From Rhizobium sp. 9140 (GTDB taxonomy: Bacteria; Pseudomonadota; Alphaproteobacteria; Rhizobiales; Rhizobiaceae): a stretch of DNA of 64,000 nucleotides. The stretch spans positions 124,001-188,000 of the forward strand of contig NZ_FJUR01000001.1 in NCBI RefSeq assembly GCF_900067135.1, in the 5' to 3' direction. The notes under the pieces were generated by a model. The model searched no databases. It was not told where the DNA came from and worked only from the letters and a program-made list of their open reading frames with translations. A program made the translations under genes and the position numbers. Shown here piece by piece: positions 48,797 through 58,505 of this stretch (within the stretch, counting starts at the first letter, position 1; every line of letters begins with the position of its first letter).

Positions 48797-48997
48797 GTCG
48801 TCATCTTGCCGCTTCGTTCATGTTGCCAGTTGGCCGCATCTGTGTCCATAGTCGCCCCTCACGAGGGTTGCGGGCTCGCGTGGTGCCCGGCCCTTGACGG
48901 CCGGTCTTCACGGGATATTTACCCCGAAGCGGTTTCATGAGGCGACCGCACCTTCCCGTCATAACAATAAGACCTAGACAGCAACGGCTGGAAATCC

Positions 48998-49360
48998 ATG
49001 AGTCCCAAAATTCTCCTCGCAGAAGACGACAACGACATGCGCCGTTTCCTGGTGAAGGCGCTGGAAAAAGCCGGTTACAAGGTCCTTTCCTTCGACAACG
49101 GCGCCAGTGCCTACGACCGGCTGCGGGAAGAGCCTTTCTCGCTTCTCCTCACCGACATCGTCATGCCGGAAATGGACGGGATCGAACTCGCGCGCCGCGC
49201 GACCGAACTCGACCCTGACCTCAAGGTCATGTTCATCACCGGCTTCGCTGCCGTGGCGCTGAACCCCGACAGCAAGGCCCCGAAGGACGCCAAGGTCCTC
49301 TCCAAGCCCTTCCACCTGCGCGACCTGGTCGACGAAGTGAACAAGATGCTCGCCGCCTGA
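48998..49360 (+). CDS. cpdR: Single-domain response regulator CpdR
   Basis: A receiver-only protein of 120 residues: acidic pocket AEDDNDM, phospho-acceptor Asp53 (LLTDIVMPEMDG), Thr/Ser in MFITGFAA and Lys in LSKPFHLRDLV. Sequence and the C-terminal Ala-Ala match CpdR, the CckA-ChpT-controlled adaptor that, unphosphorylated, primes ClpXP for cell-cycle proteolysis. It sits between an N-formylglutamate amidohydrolase and tRNA-Val. Confidence 0.93.
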   Translation: MSPKILLAEDDNDMRRFLVKALEKAGYKVLSFDNGASAYDRLREEPFSLLLTDIVMPEMDGIELARRATELDPDLKVMFITGFAAVALNPDSKAPKDAKVLSKPFHLRDLVDEVNKMLAA

Positions 49361-49466
49361 CAAGGCGCCGACACAAGCCCCCGCACCGGCCCGCCTCTTT
49401 TGTCAAAAAAGCATCATGATGCCAGTTGACGCTCAAAAAGGTTTGTGGTCTATGCGCGGCACGGAT

Positions 49467-49541
<75 letters not shown>

Positions 49542-49550
49542 TCCCATTCA

Positions 49551-49577
49551 AAAGCCCTGTTTCGACAGGGCTTTTTT
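49551..49577 (+). terminator. Terminator after tRNA-Val
   Basis: AAAGCCCTGT (49551-49560) pairs with ACAGGGCTTT (49565-49574) around TTCG, then more T. Confidence 0.95.
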
Positions 49578-49657
49578 TGTTTTGGACGTTTCCTTGTTCT
49601 TCGCGCTTTCATGACAATGCCAACGCAGAATCAGGGCCTAACTGATCAAAAACAGCG

Positions 49658-50488
49658 CTATGAAAGTCTATCGACGGCCGATGCGGCCTTCGCCATGCCG
49701 CGCTTTACATCCGCCTGCTCGGGTGCATCGATCCGTCGGTAGCGCGCTTCGATGAAGCTGTAGAGACCGAAAGCCACCAGACCCGCAGCGGCGAGAGCGT
49801 AGAGATAGGTTCCCGAGGGCAGGTTGCGCACCCAGTCCAGCGCCTCGGGCACACTTCCTGCTTGCCCTGAGTCCACCACCATGGCTGCGAACACGAAGAA
49901 CCCGCCGGTGATCGAGAGCACGAGGCCGCGCGCGACGAGACCGAAAACGGAAACGCCGCCGAGGAGATCGCTTCTGCCGGACGGCAGTTGGAGGCGCTCC
50001 CGATATTTCCCCGAGATCCCGCGCCATGCCTGAACGGCGCCGGCGGCAATGACGATCAGACCCAAGGCGCCGACGAGGAATCGGCCGAACGGTTGCTGCA
50101 TCAGCCAAGCTGCCGGACCGCCTTCGCCATTCGAAGATCCGCCGGACGCCATGACCAGCCGTGCTGCGGCAAGCGCCAGGGTGCCGTTGATGATACCGCT
50201 TGCAAGGTTCCCCCCGCGCGCCAGATAGCCCTTCAGGCTGCTGTCCTGATTGTCCGCATTGAGCAGCGCCTGCGCCAGCCGCCAGAGGACGTGCCCGATG
50301 AGGCCGATGGCGACGGTTCCCAGCAGGAAGCGCCCGAACGGCTGACCGAGCAGATTGGACAGGGCACCATGGGTGCTCGCCTCCTCACCGGCAGACGAGC
50401 CAAGAAGGGCGATCAAGCCGAGCGTTATGTAGACAACGCCACGGGCGGCATATCCCCACCGGGCGAGAAACTCGAATTTGTTGGCCAT
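49658..50488 (-). CDS. DUF1206 membrane protein
   Basis: A protein of 276 residues made of three similar two-helix units, typical of DUF1206: ARWGYAARGVVYITLGLIALLG, LARGGNLASGIINGTLALAAARL and FGLVARGLVLSITGGFFVFAA. Each is followed by a second helix (FLLGTVAIGLIGHVLWRLAQALL, FLVGALGLIVIAAGAVQAWRG, YLYALAAAGLVAFGLYSFIEARYR). It lies in the inner membrane; function unknown. The start at 50488 (MANKFEFLARWG) is the family start; upstream frame to 50617 is not. Confidence 0.9.
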   Translation of the reverse strand: MANKFEFLARWGYAARGVVYITLGLIALLGSSAGEEASTHGALSNLLGQPFGRFLLGTVAIGLIGHVLWRLAQALLNADNQDSSLKGYLARGGNLASGIINGTLALAAARLVMASGGSSNGEGGPAAWLMQQPFGRFLVGALGLIVIAAGAVQAWRGISGKYRERLQLPSGRSDLLGGVSVFGLVARGLVLSITGGFFVFAAMVVDSGQAGSVPEALDWVRNLPSGTYLYALAAAGLVAFGLYSFIEARYRRIDAPEQADVKRGMAKAASAVDRLS

Positions 50489-50791
50489 ATTCCCCTCGAT
50501 CATCATTGCGAACGTGCAGGACAGGGGACACGGCCCGCGCGGCCTGCGCCTCGAAGGGAGACATTGATCGCTCGCTCGGATTTTCAATGACGGAAGCCGT
50601 GTCGCGACCATCGGCACAACAACTGTTCCACGCCTAGAAAATGCAGCGCCTCCCGGAAGACCTCCAAACGCATGCGCTTCGCATCACGGCCGACGGCTGA
50701 TCGACAGGGTAGGTCAGCGAGGATCGTCGCTCGCGTGGCGGGATGCGAATGCACCCTGCGCGGCGCGAGGTCACATCTGAAGGATTGTCCC
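50489..50791. other. Spacer DUF1206 / cupredoxin, 303 bp
   Basis: No gene, repeat or clear promoter was recognised; it holds the two divergent upstream regions. Confidence 0.4.
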
Positions 50792-51229
50792 ATGATCTCC
50801 CTGTCCCGAACGGCGCTTTCCCTTTTCACGGCTGCCGGATGCGCACTTCTCTGCACAACCGCCTTTGCCGCCGGCACGATCACGGTCGTGGAAACAGGTG
50901 AAGGCGGCAGCGCGATGGGCTTGAGCCTGGAGCCTGCGACCGTCAAAGCCGGTCCCGCTGTCTTCAGCGTCCACAATGCCGCCGTCGGCGAGGAGCACGA
51001 GATGATCGTCGTGCGGCTGAAATCTGCCGACCAGAAAATTCCGCTGGAGGTGACCCGGCACCGGGTCGATGAAAGCCAGCTGAAAAGCCTCGGCGAGGTG
51101 GAAGACCTGAAGCCGGGTGCCGATGGTCAATTGAAGACGCACCTGAAGGCAGGAACCTATCTGGTGTTCTGCAACATCAAGGGCCACTACGAGGCGGGAA
51201 TGCAGGCCAAGCTGACGGTGACGCCGTAA
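50792..51229 (+). CDS. Cupredoxin-domain periplasmic copper protein
   Basis: A protein of 145 residues with a signal peptide ending at AFA (26). The mature domain is a cupredoxin with a full type-1 copper site: His69 (GEEHEM), Cys127 (YLVFCNI), His132 and Met137 (KGHYEAGM). It is likely to bind copper and carry electrons or buffer the metal in the periplasm. No copper oxidase or exporter gene is adjacent. Start at 50792, after GAAGGA. Confidence 0.88.
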   Translation: MISLSRTALSLFTAAGCALLCTTAFAAGTITVVETGEGGSAMGLSLEPATVKAGPAVFSVHNAAVGEEHEMIVVRLKSADQKIPLEVTRHRVDESQLKSLGEVEDLKPGADGQLKTHLKAGTYLVFCNIKGHYEAGMQAKLTVTP

Positions 51230-51447
51230 GACGGCGTTGCATGCCCGTCTTCGCCTTCTCCAATCGTTGACGGAACGGCGCAGTGGATATTGGTTCGCTG
51301 CGCCGCAGCTCAGCTTGCCGAATGGATGGGTTTCGAAGCGACGGATGATGGCCGCCGCCCGTTCGCCGGACGTCTCGCGAGGATTGGGAACGATCCGGAC
51401 ACGCAGACGTTGTCCAGCATGAACACCAGACCCGAGAGGCTTGCCGC

Positions 51448-51675
51448 ATGACGACCCTCCCCGACGATCTCGAAACAGCCCTTGCCGCCCACGCCCGTCA
51501 GCAGAACATCTCGCGTGACGAAGCTGTCCGTAGGATCCTTCGGGAATGGATGCGGACGCACGGTTTTCTGGCGGATGAGGAGGAAGGCGAGAACGCGCCT
51601 TCGCCGGTTCCGGGAAAGCCGGATCCTGAATTCGTACAATATCCGGGCTATTTCAAAGGAGAAGGCAGTCTCTGA
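51448..51675 (+). CDS. Small ribbon-helix-helix-like protein
   Basis: A protein of 75 residues. The first 40 (LPDDLETALAAHARQQNISRDEAVRRILREWM) have the strand-helix-helix pattern of MetJ/Arc/CopG-type DNA-binding proteins. The rest is acidic and Pro-rich and may be disordered. GAGAGG before the ATG supports it as a real gene. No toxin or partner gene is next to it. Confidence 0.6.
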   Translation: MTTLPDDLETALAAHARQQNISRDEAVRRILREWMRTHGFLADEEEGENAPSPVPGKPDPEFVQYPGYFKGEGSL

Positions 51676-51688
51676 GAGGCTTAAGTCC

Positions 51689-51722
51689 AAAAAAATCGCC
51701 TCTACATCTCTGTAAAGGCGAT
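51689..51722 (-). terminator. Terminator between two small convergent genes
   Basis: ATCGCCTCTACA (51695-51706) pairs with TGTAAAGGCGAT (51711-51722), one mismatch, TCTC loop. An A-run on its left gives a T-run on the minus strand. Confidence 0.85.
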
Positions 51723-51750
51723 CTTCGTATATCATACACGCGGCTCGGTG

Positions 51751-51936
51751 TCAGGCGATCCCGGCAGGATCTCCAATCGGCAGCAAAGCCGGATCATTCG
51801 GGTTCTTCGTATCGCCCGGGGCAATCACGGGTGGTACCGGTGACGGGTCCTGTCCGCGATCGGGGACACCCGGCGTTGAGGTAGGGCCACGCGGCGTATC
51901 GGTTTCGGGCGTCGGAAGTGGGTCACGATTTGGCAT
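51751..51936 (-). CDS. Small Pro-rich hypothetical protein
   Basis: A protein of 61 residues (MPNRDPLPTPETDTPRGP to PAGIA) rich in Pro, Asp, Thr and Gly, with no fold or motif; probably disordered. AAGGATGAG seven bases before the ATG at 51936 and a clean terminator after it suggest it is expressed. Similar short Pro/Asp proteins are common in rhizobia. Unknown function. Confidence 0.5.
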   Translation of the reverse strand: MPNRDPLPTPETDTPRGPTSTPGVPDRGQDPSPVPPVIAPGDTKNPNDPALLPIGDPAGIA

Positions 51937-52000
51937 GATCTCATCCTTTTCCATTACGTTCGCGAGGTAAACGGCCCGGTCTGGTGATGGTTCCGAAGGT

Positions 52001-52807
52001 TTATGAACCGCTGATCCTGAGGGCTGCATGCAGCGGCAAGTGATCGGACGCGATCCGCGAAAGCGGCGTGCACACGGGGCCTGCTGTGATCGTCTCTATG
52101 CCTTCGGAGACGAAGATATGGTCGAGACGCAGGAGCGGAAAGCGCGAGGGGAAGGTGGGCGCCATCCTCGTACCGGCGGCACGCCCGGGGCTAATGCCGA
52201 CGCTGACGGGCGGAAGCCGGCGCTTGAGAAGGCCATAGGCGACCGATGAGGGGATTGCGTTGAAATCTCCGGTCAGAATGATGGGCTGGTCCCGGCAGGC
52301 GTCGTTGCCGATCCACCCATCTCCGAGAAGTGTTTCCGCCTGCTGCCGTCTTTCTCCGCGCCTTAGGCCGAAATGCGTATTGAAGATCTGCACGGGCCGC
52401 CCATCGACCATGACCTCCACCCAGAGCGCGCCGCGCGTCTCGCCGACGGACGGGATGGGTCCGGCCTTGATCAGGCGCGAAGGGAGCGCCGTCAGGATGG
52501 CATCGCCATACTGCTCCTCGCGAACATGCAGCGCGGGATGGAAATGCGACGTCATCTTGAGCAGATTGGCGATCCGCGCCGCCTGGTCGATACCGCCGGT
52601 GCGGGCGCGGCCGACATCGAGTTCCTGCAGCGCGATGACGTCGGGGCTCGCCGCCGCAATGACCTCCGCGACGCGCTCCGGGTCCATCCGCCGGTCGGTG
52701 CCGATGCAGCTGTGAACATTGTAGGTGAGGATGGAAAGGACGCCGGCGGCGCGAGGCAGCGTTGCGTAAGAACGGTCGAGCGAAGGCAGCGAATCGTGAT
52801 CAGGCAT
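52001..52807 (-). CDS. Endonuclease/exonuclease/phosphatase-fold protein (YbhP-like)
   Basis: A protein of 268 residues. EEP motifs: LTYNVHSCIGTD, VIALQELDVGR (metal Glu), IFNTHFGLRRGERRQQAE, IILTGDFNAIPSS, RLDHIFVS and ASDHLPLHAAL. It keeps the catalytic set of Mg-dependent phosphodiesterases. Its neighbours YbhN-like and ClsB-like match the E. coli ybhP-ybhO-ybhN trio, so lipid phosphate chemistry is more likely than DNA repair. Divergent from the YbhN-like gene, 131 bp. Confidence 0.87.
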   Translation of the reverse strand: MPDHDSLPSLDRSYATLPRAAGVLSILTYNVHSCIGTDRRMDPERVAEVIAAASPDVIALQELDVGRARTGGIDQAARIANLLKMTSHFHPALHVREEQYGDAILTALPSRLIKAGPIPSVGETRGALWVEVMVDGRPVQIFNTHFGLRRGERRQQAETLLGDGWIGNDACRDQPIILTGDFNAIPSSVAYGLLKRRLPPVSVGISPGRAAGTRMAPTFPSRFPLLRLDHIFVSEGIETITAGPVCTPLSRIASDHLPLHAALRISGS

Positions 52808-52938
52808 GCCGAGGGAACCCGGAGCGGGGCCAATTCGTTCCGTGCAACAATGCAGTCGCGAATGCGTGCTGCGTTGCGGTGTCGGAGATCGCCTACACGC
52901 CGCTTCATCAGCCCGTATTTCAAGAGAGCGACCACAGA

Positions 52939-53910
52939 ATGAGCCTTCGCATAATCTTCCGCGTGGTTGCCGTGGCGGCCGTCCTCTTCGCCCTCTACCT
53001 GCTCTTCCAGACCTTGCGGCAGTATACGCTGGACGAGATTCTGACCGCGCTGCGGGCCATACCGGTCTCGCATCTGCTTCTCGGCCTGGCCTTTGCCGCC
53101 GCTTCCTATGCGTGCCTCTCCTGCTTCGATGCGCTGGGCGTTCGTTACACGGGCAAGCGCCTGCCGATCCACAAGACGGCGCTGGCCTCCTTTGTCAGCC
53201 TGTCCATCGGCCATAATGTCGGCGTCGCCGCGCTCAGCAGCGGTGCCGTCCGGTATCGCTATTATGCGCGCTGGGGCCTGACGACCGAGGATGTGGCGAA
53301 GATCGTGCTTTTCTGCGGTGTCACCGTGGCGCTGGGGCTCATGACTCTCGGTGGCGCCAGCCTACTGCTGCGCCCGCAGGATGCAGCCGACATGACCGGG
53401 CTCAGCCGCAGCGCCGTCTTTGCCATCGGCATCGCCTCATTGATCGCCCCTGTCATCTACCTCGTTCTGTCCGCCGTCGTGCGAAAGCCGCTGACGGTCA
53501 GGGATTGGAGCTTCGACCTGCCGAAGCTACCTATCGCCGCGGCACAGATCGTCGTGGGAACGCTTAACTTCGCCTTCGTGGCGGCAAGCCTGCACCAGAT
53601 GCTTTCGGCATTCGCCGAGGCTGGCTATCTCAAGGTCGCCTCCGTCTCGATCATCGCCAATGTCGCCGCGATCATCAGCCATGTCCCCGGCGGCATCGGC
53701 GTTCTCGAAGCGACGGTCGCGCATATCTTGCCGGGCGCGGAGTCGGTTGCCGCCGTCATCGCCTTCCGGGTGATTTACTACTTCATCCCGCTCGCAATCG
53801 GTCTTCCCACCCTTCTAATCAGCGAGATCGTGATGAAGGACAAGACCTTGAAAGCACCGGCAAGCAAGAGCGATGAGCCGCAAGGTCGGCATGCGGGATC
53901 GCCGGCCTGA
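52939..53910 (+). CDS. YbhN/UPF0104-type membrane protein (LPG-synthase TM domain)
   Basis: A protein of 323 residues with about seven to eight membrane segments (for example VVAVAAVLFALYLLFQTL, IVLFCGVTVALGLMTLGGA, VFAIGIASLIAPVIYLVLSA, IIANVAAIISHVPGGIGVLEA). It belongs to the lysylphosphatidylglycerol-synthase transmembrane family without the aminoacyl-transfer domain. VGVAALSSGAVRYRYY and HVPGGIGVLEATVAH are family marks. E. coli YbhN has been linked to inner-membrane phospholipid handling. Start at 52939. Confidence 0.9.
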   Translation: MSLRIIFRVVAVAAVLFALYLLFQTLRQYTLDEILTALRAIPVSHLLLGLAFAAASYACLSCFDALGVRYTGKRLPIHKTALASFVSLSIGHNVGVAALSSGAVRYRYYARWGLTTEDVAKIVLFCGVTVALGLMTLGGASLLLRPQDAADMTGLSRSAVFAIGIASLIAPVIYLVLSAVVRKPLTVRDWSFDLPKLPIAAAQIVVGTLNFAFVAASLHQMLSAFAEAGYLKVASVSIIANVAAIISHVPGGIGVLEATVAHILPGAESVAAVIAFRVIYYFIPLAIGLPTLLISEIVMKDKTLKAPASKSDEPQGRHAGSPA

Positions 53911-53937
53911 GAGGGACGTAAAGCGCCGAACGACCTG

Positions 53938-55458
53938 TTACGAGGCACTGCCGAAAATGCGGCTGGCGATCGCGCCAGCGCGGCGGCGCAGCGTATCGAT
54001 CGGATGGATCGGCCCGGCGGGATCGATAACATCGGTGCCGGGCAATGGGTCTTCCTCGCCTTCTGCCAGATCGATATCGAAGTGGCGCAGGCCGCGGCCT
54101 CTGGTGTTCAGAGATTCCACGCCGTCATGCAGCGATTTCAGCCGGAAGATTGCTTGCCGCACCGCGTCTGGCGTCGAGTCGAGGTGCTCGGCCAGCATTC
54201 GACAGCGCACATCGGCGATGGCAGCGCGCTGATCATCGTTAACGGCTTCGATCGCCATGTCGGCTTCCGTGTCCATGCCTTCGGAACGATTGTTGAGATT
54301 CGAGGATCCCAGCCGCAGAAAGCGGTCGTCGATGATGACGAGCTTGGAATGCACCAGCACCTCCTGCTGCCCATCCTCATCGTCGCAGGGTACGACGGCA
54401 TACATCACGCGCAGCCGGTCATGCGGATCATTGCGCTTCAGCCGGCGGATCAGGCGATCGCGATTGGTGCCCATCATCACCTTCTCGATAAAGCCGTGCG
54501 AGATGCGCGTGACGACAATCAGCACTTCCGGTCCATCCGGTCGAGACAGCCGCTCGATGAGAATATCGGCGATGCCGAAGGCGGCGAGATACTGCGCCTC
54601 GATATAGACGGTTCGCTGCGCCGATTTCAGCGCATCCGTGAGCATGTGGATGGACTCGTGGATGCCGTCATGGCCGATTGTCGCCGGCGTGGTGCGGGCG
54701 ATCGCGACCGGGCACCCGGTCAAGGCCGGCACGAGGCTATCGGGCCATGCAGTGGCAGCGCCTTCGACGGGCGCGATCGTCTCCTCCATGGCAGACAGCC
54801 AGCGCTCGCGGCAGATATCGCCGAGCATGCGCGCCGCAGGGCCGGATACGGCGGCCTGCATGTCGTGCACCGGCTCGTAGGCCTCGCCGTCCGGCGTCAC
54901 GCGCAGGGGGTTGCCCGGTCTGTGGTCGCTGTCATCCCAGCGGCGGGCGGTCAGATCAATGCCGCCAATGAAGCCGGCCGTGTCGTCGATGCAGACAATC
55001 TTCTGGTGATGCGAACCACGCAGCGGGTGATGCGTATCGAAATTCAGGTGAATGCGCGGATGGCTCGCCCAGCCCTTCTTGCGGAAGAGCTTCAGCGACT
55101 TACCGGAATAGATCGGCCCCATGGCCCAGACGAGGATGTGGATCTCAAGCTCCGGCTTCGCTTCGACCAGCGTGAGAAGCAGGTTTCCGAGCGTGGGACT
55201 GTCCGAATTTTCGGGCGTCAGGCGGATGTCGGGGTTGAAATCCCAGCCGATGATCCAGATGCGCCGGGAAGCCAGCCGCAGCGCCTGATCGAGCGTCTGG
55301 AAGTACGCCTTGCCATCAATCATGAAGGCGATCTTGTCTGCCATTTCCCGACGCCAGGCATTTTCGCCGATCCGGATGATAGCAGTCTCACCGCTGCCTG
55401 AAGAATCCTCGCCGAGATGATCGCCGTCATTCTCCTGGCCGACATGATACACGTGCAC
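53938..55458 (-). CDS. Phospholipase D / cardiolipin synthase-like protein (ClsB-type)
   Basis: A protein of 506 residues with two HKD motifs: GSHHQKIVCIDDTAGFIGGIDL and LVHSKLVIIDDRFLRLGSSNLNNRSEGMDTEAD. This is the two-site layout of cardiolipin synthases and other PLD-family transphosphatidylases. No membrane helix precedes the domain, as in E. coli ClsB. The start is GTG at 55458, but an in-frame ATG at about 55344 (MADKIAFMIDGKAYF) is also attractive because the preceding 38 residues are unlike the family. It is convergent with the YbhN-like gene. Confidence 0.9.
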   Translation of the reverse strand: MHVYHVGQENDGDHLGEDSSGSGETAIIRIGENAWRREMADKIAFMIDGKAYFQTLDQALRLASRRIWIIGWDFNPDIRLTPENSDSPTLGNLLLTLVEAKPELEIHILVWAMGPIYSGKSLKLFRKKGWASHPRIHLNFDTHHPLRGSHHQKIVCIDDTAGFIGGIDLTARRWDDSDHRPGNPLRVTPDGEAYEPVHDMQAAVSGPAARMLGDICRERWLSAMEETIAPVEGAATAWPDSLVPALTGCPVAIARTTPATIGHDGIHESIHMLTDALKSAQRTVYIEAQYLAAFGIADILIERLSRPDGPEVLIVVTRISHGFIEKVMMGTNRDRLIRRLKRNDPHDRLRVMYAVVPCDDEDGQQEVLVHSKLVIIDDRFLRLGSSNLNNRSEGMDTEADMAIEAVNDDQRAAIADVRCRMLAEHLDSTPDAVRQAIFRLKSLHDGVESLNTRGRGLRHFDIDLAEGEEDPLPGTDVIDPAGPIHPIDTLRRRAGAIASRIFGSAS

Positions 55459-55551
55459 TTCCCCCGACCGTTATGCCACGGCCAAACTTCGTGGCGATTG
55501 AAAACGCCACGAGGGTTAGAAAGTTCCATGAGATGTGATCGGAGGCGGCAA

Positions 55552-58185
55552 CTATTCCGTGATCAGGAGAATGTAAGGTGCTCCGGAGATATTGCGCATA
55601 TGCAGGGTCCGGCCCGCATCGACAGTTCCGCTCTGCAGGACGTTGCGGTACGAGCGGTCGGCCAGATCTTCCGGCAGAGAGACCTCGATCGCGTCGAAGG
55701 CACGCTCCAGATCGCCCTTCTCCAGCAATGCCAGCACCTTACAGGGGGCAATGACGATCGCGGCCGCATCGCCCAGCCGGCGGGCATAGGCAACGACGCT
55801 GTCGGACCCCTCCCCTGAGACCTCAAGTGCGCAATAGTCGCCATCCTCAAACAGCGCTGGCGAGGCACGCCGCTCTGCAATCAGCCGAGCGGTGAGAGCG
55901 ATCTTCGCCTGTCCTGAAGCAAGAGCTGTGCTGTCGAACGGAAAGCCATCTGCCGATTCGAGCAGAGAGGCCATGGCCGGATAATCCGGCATGCGGCGAT
56001 TGTCGGGATCAACCAGACTGAAATCGGCACGTTCCGACCCCTGATAGACATCCGGCACGCCCGGTGCCGTCATCTTCACCAGTGTCTGGGTCAGGCCATT
56101 GACAAGGCCAGCTTCAGCGAACGGCTGCACCGTTTTGAGGAAATCGCTGAGGAACATCTTGTTATCCGGCGAAAGAAGCCCGGCAGCAAAGGCCTGCACG
56201 GCTCGCTCATAGTCCTCGTCCACCTCGGACCAGTCGCTACGCTCCTTCGCCTCGCGCATCATCTTTTCCACATAGGCGGAGAAGCGCTCCTGGAACGCTT
56301 CGAGGACTTCGGCGTCCGGCGTCGCTGACGTATCTTCCCAGGCACCGGCAAGTGCCTGATAGAGCGCCCATTCCACCGCGGGCTCCGGCGCCGGGCCGTC
56401 CGCCAGTGTCTGGATAAGACCGGCATTCATATCGTGCCACCGGGCAACGGCTCTGGCCCAGACATCCGGTGCCTCGCTGATGGCGTAAAGCCGGGCGCGC
56501 GCATCCTCGCCGCGCTTGGTGTCGTGGGTCGATGTGGTGGTGATCGCGTGCGGCTGTTCCGCCGCCCGACGCCGCATGGCGGCATGGAAATGCGCGACCG
56601 ACATCTGCTCTTCCGCCGGATTGCCGCCGACCTCGTTGAGAGCGAGAAGACGGTGATAGCGGTAGAAGGCGGTGTCCTCCATCGCCTTCGCCATGATCGG
56701 CCCGGTCACCTGCTGGAACCGGCTGCGGAACTCGAAGGCGTCGCCCTTCGCCGCACCCGAGAGCACGGCAACGATGGCGTCGAGCGCTTCGCGGCTGTTG
56801 CCGGACAGCGTGTGCGCCGCCTCTTCCGCCGCACCGTGGAGGATCTTGCGATCGTCCTCGCCCAGCGCATCGCGCGTGCCATAGGTCCTGTACACCGGAA
56901 ATGCTTTGATCAGGGCCTTCAGCGCCTGCTCCAGCGCCTTGGCATCGTTTCCCTCACCCACAGACGAACCGGCCAGCGCCACGAGCCGCTTGATCTCGCC
57001 TTCGAAATTGCGATCCAGCATCAGCTGCTTGGCGTCCGTCAGGACGGACGCATAATCCTCGCCCCCGGCAAAGTCGGCATAGGCCTCATCCAGCGTCTTT
57101 GCCTGAGCCGAATCCACGAACAGGTGCGCGAGAGCCGCGATGAACTCGTAGCCAGTTGTTCCCGCGATAGGCCAGCTTGCGGGTACGCGCTCGTCTTCCT
57201 CGATGATCTTCTCGACCACAAGATAGACGTCGGGGCCAACCGCGTCACGCAGCGTCTTCAGATACCCCTCGGGATCGGCGAGACCATCGACGTGATCGAT
57301 GCGCAACCCATCGACCGTTCCGTCCTTGACGAGTTCCAGAACGAGACGGTGTGCCGCATCGAAAATATCCGGCGCCTCGACACGAAGACCGGCAAGGCCT
57401 GCTACCTCGAAGAACCTGCGATAGCTGAGATCGCTCGCCGCCGTCTTCCAGTGTACGAGCCGGAAAGCCTGCGCCTCATGCGCAGCCTTCACCCGCTCCA
57501 CCGGCAGGCCGGCAAGGAAGGACGACAGCGCCTTTCGGTCACTCTCCGAACTGCCCGTCATCAGCGTCTGCATCGTGTGGTGGAAGGCCTCGTCTTCTTG
57601 CGCGGTAGCGGAGGCAGCCAGAGCCGATATCTTCGCGCCGAGCGTGCCCGGCGCGCCGTCGAGCACAGCACTATAGCTCGACGGGTGCAGCGGAATATTG
57701 CTCTCGTAATAGCCGAGTGCCAAATTGCCAGCGACCTCGTCCAGCCGGATTTCGACATCCGCGTCATCCAGCGCTTCGTCAAAGCTTTTGCCCAATTCGG
57801 CAATGGTTAGCGGACGAGACCAGTCGATGTCATAGTAATGCGCATAGGGGCTCTGCTCCCCCCACTCGACCACGCTCCGCCACCAGCGGTTTTCAAGCGA
57901 CGCCGCCATATGGTTCGGCACGATATCGAGGATCAGGCCGATATCGGCAGCCTTTAGCGCCGCCGAAAGCCGGTCGAAGCCCTCGCGTCCGCCGAGCGCC
58001 GCGTCGAACGCATTGGCATCTGTGACGTCATAGCCATGGGTCGATCCCTCCGTCGCTGCGAAGATCGGGGACGCATAGAGATGGCTGATGCCGAGCGCCT
58101 TCCAGTGGTCGATCAGCGTGATGGCCTTGTCGAAGGTCATGCCGTTGCGGAACTGGAGCCGATAGGTGGCGATCGGGACTGACAT
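55552..58185 (-). CDS. treY: Maltooligosyl trehalose synthase
   Basis: Rearranges the reducing end of maltooligosaccharides into a trehalose unit. 877 residues, GH13 fold: IATYRLQFRNGMTFDKAI at the start, HGYDVTDANAFDAALGG, LILDIVPNHMA, DGLRIDHVDGLADPEGYL (nucleophile Asp), YLVVEKIIEEDERVP (acid Glu), TTSTHDTKRGEDARAR and TAPGVPDVYQGSE. Complete and in order. The start at 58185 follows GGAGG-like sequence. The partner treZ is not seen in the window. Confidence 0.96.
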   Translation of the reverse strand: MSVPIATYRLQFRNGMTFDKAITLIDHWKALGISHLYASPIFAATEGSTHGYDVTDANAFDAALGGREGFDRLSAALKAADIGLILDIVPNHMAASLENRWWRSVVEWGEQSPYAHYYDIDWSRPLTIAELGKSFDEALDDADVEIRLDEVAGNLALGYYESNIPLHPSSYSAVLDGAPGTLGAKISALAASATAQEDEAFHHTMQTLMTGSSESDRKALSSFLAGLPVERVKAAHEAQAFRLVHWKTAASDLSYRRFFEVAGLAGLRVEAPDIFDAAHRLVLELVKDGTVDGLRIDHVDGLADPEGYLKTLRDAVGPDVYLVVEKIIEEDERVPASWPIAGTTGYEFIAALAHLFVDSAQAKTLDEAYADFAGGEDYASVLTDAKQLMLDRNFEGEIKRLVALAGSSVGEGNDAKALEQALKALIKAFPVYRTYGTRDALGEDDRKILHGAAEEAAHTLSGNSREALDAIVAVLSGAAKGDAFEFRSRFQQVTGPIMAKAMEDTAFYRYHRLLALNEVGGNPAEEQMSVAHFHAAMRRRAAEQPHAITTTSTHDTKRGEDARARLYAISEAPDVWARAVARWHDMNAGLIQTLADGPAPEPAVEWALYQALAGAWEDTSATPDAEVLEAFQERFSAYVEKMMREAKERSDWSEVDEDYERAVQAFAAGLLSPDNKMFLSDFLKTVQPFAEAGLVNGLTQTLVKMTAPGVPDVYQGSERADFSLVDPDNRRMPDYPAMASLLESADGFPFDSTALASGQAKIALTARLIAERRASPALFEDGDYCALEVSGEGSDSVVAYARRLGDAAAIVIAPCKVLALLEKGDLERAFDAIEVSLPEDLADRSYRNVLQSGTVDAGRTLHMRNISGAPYILLITE

Positions 58186-58505
58186 CGTGGAGGACCTGCC
58201 TTCTGGAGAGGAGCGGACGAAACGGCGCGGGGACCCGGGATGAGGTGACGGACTGTCACGCGGGCGCTGCATCAACAGGCATCCCTGCCTGTTGGTTCCC
58301 GCCACACGTGCTGCATGAGCAAACTCTTTTGCAGATGCGAAGAACTTGGTCGCTCAAAAACCGGATCGCACCGTACCGGATTGCCGTATGAAGACCGTGA
58401 CGCGACGCCCGTTTTGCGCTAGAGACCCCGAAACTGTCGTCGGACGTCGCGCCCAAGCCAAAACCCGGCCCCGCCCGAGCCTCATAAACGCTTCGAGGAA
58501 ACGCC
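58186..58505. other. Divergent spacer treY / ilvD, 320 bp
   Basis: Apart from a short inverted CAACAGGCA-TCCC-TGCCTGTTG (about 58271-58292), no element was recognised. It carries the two upstream regions; ilvD has GAGGAAAC before its ATG. Confidence 0.4.
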
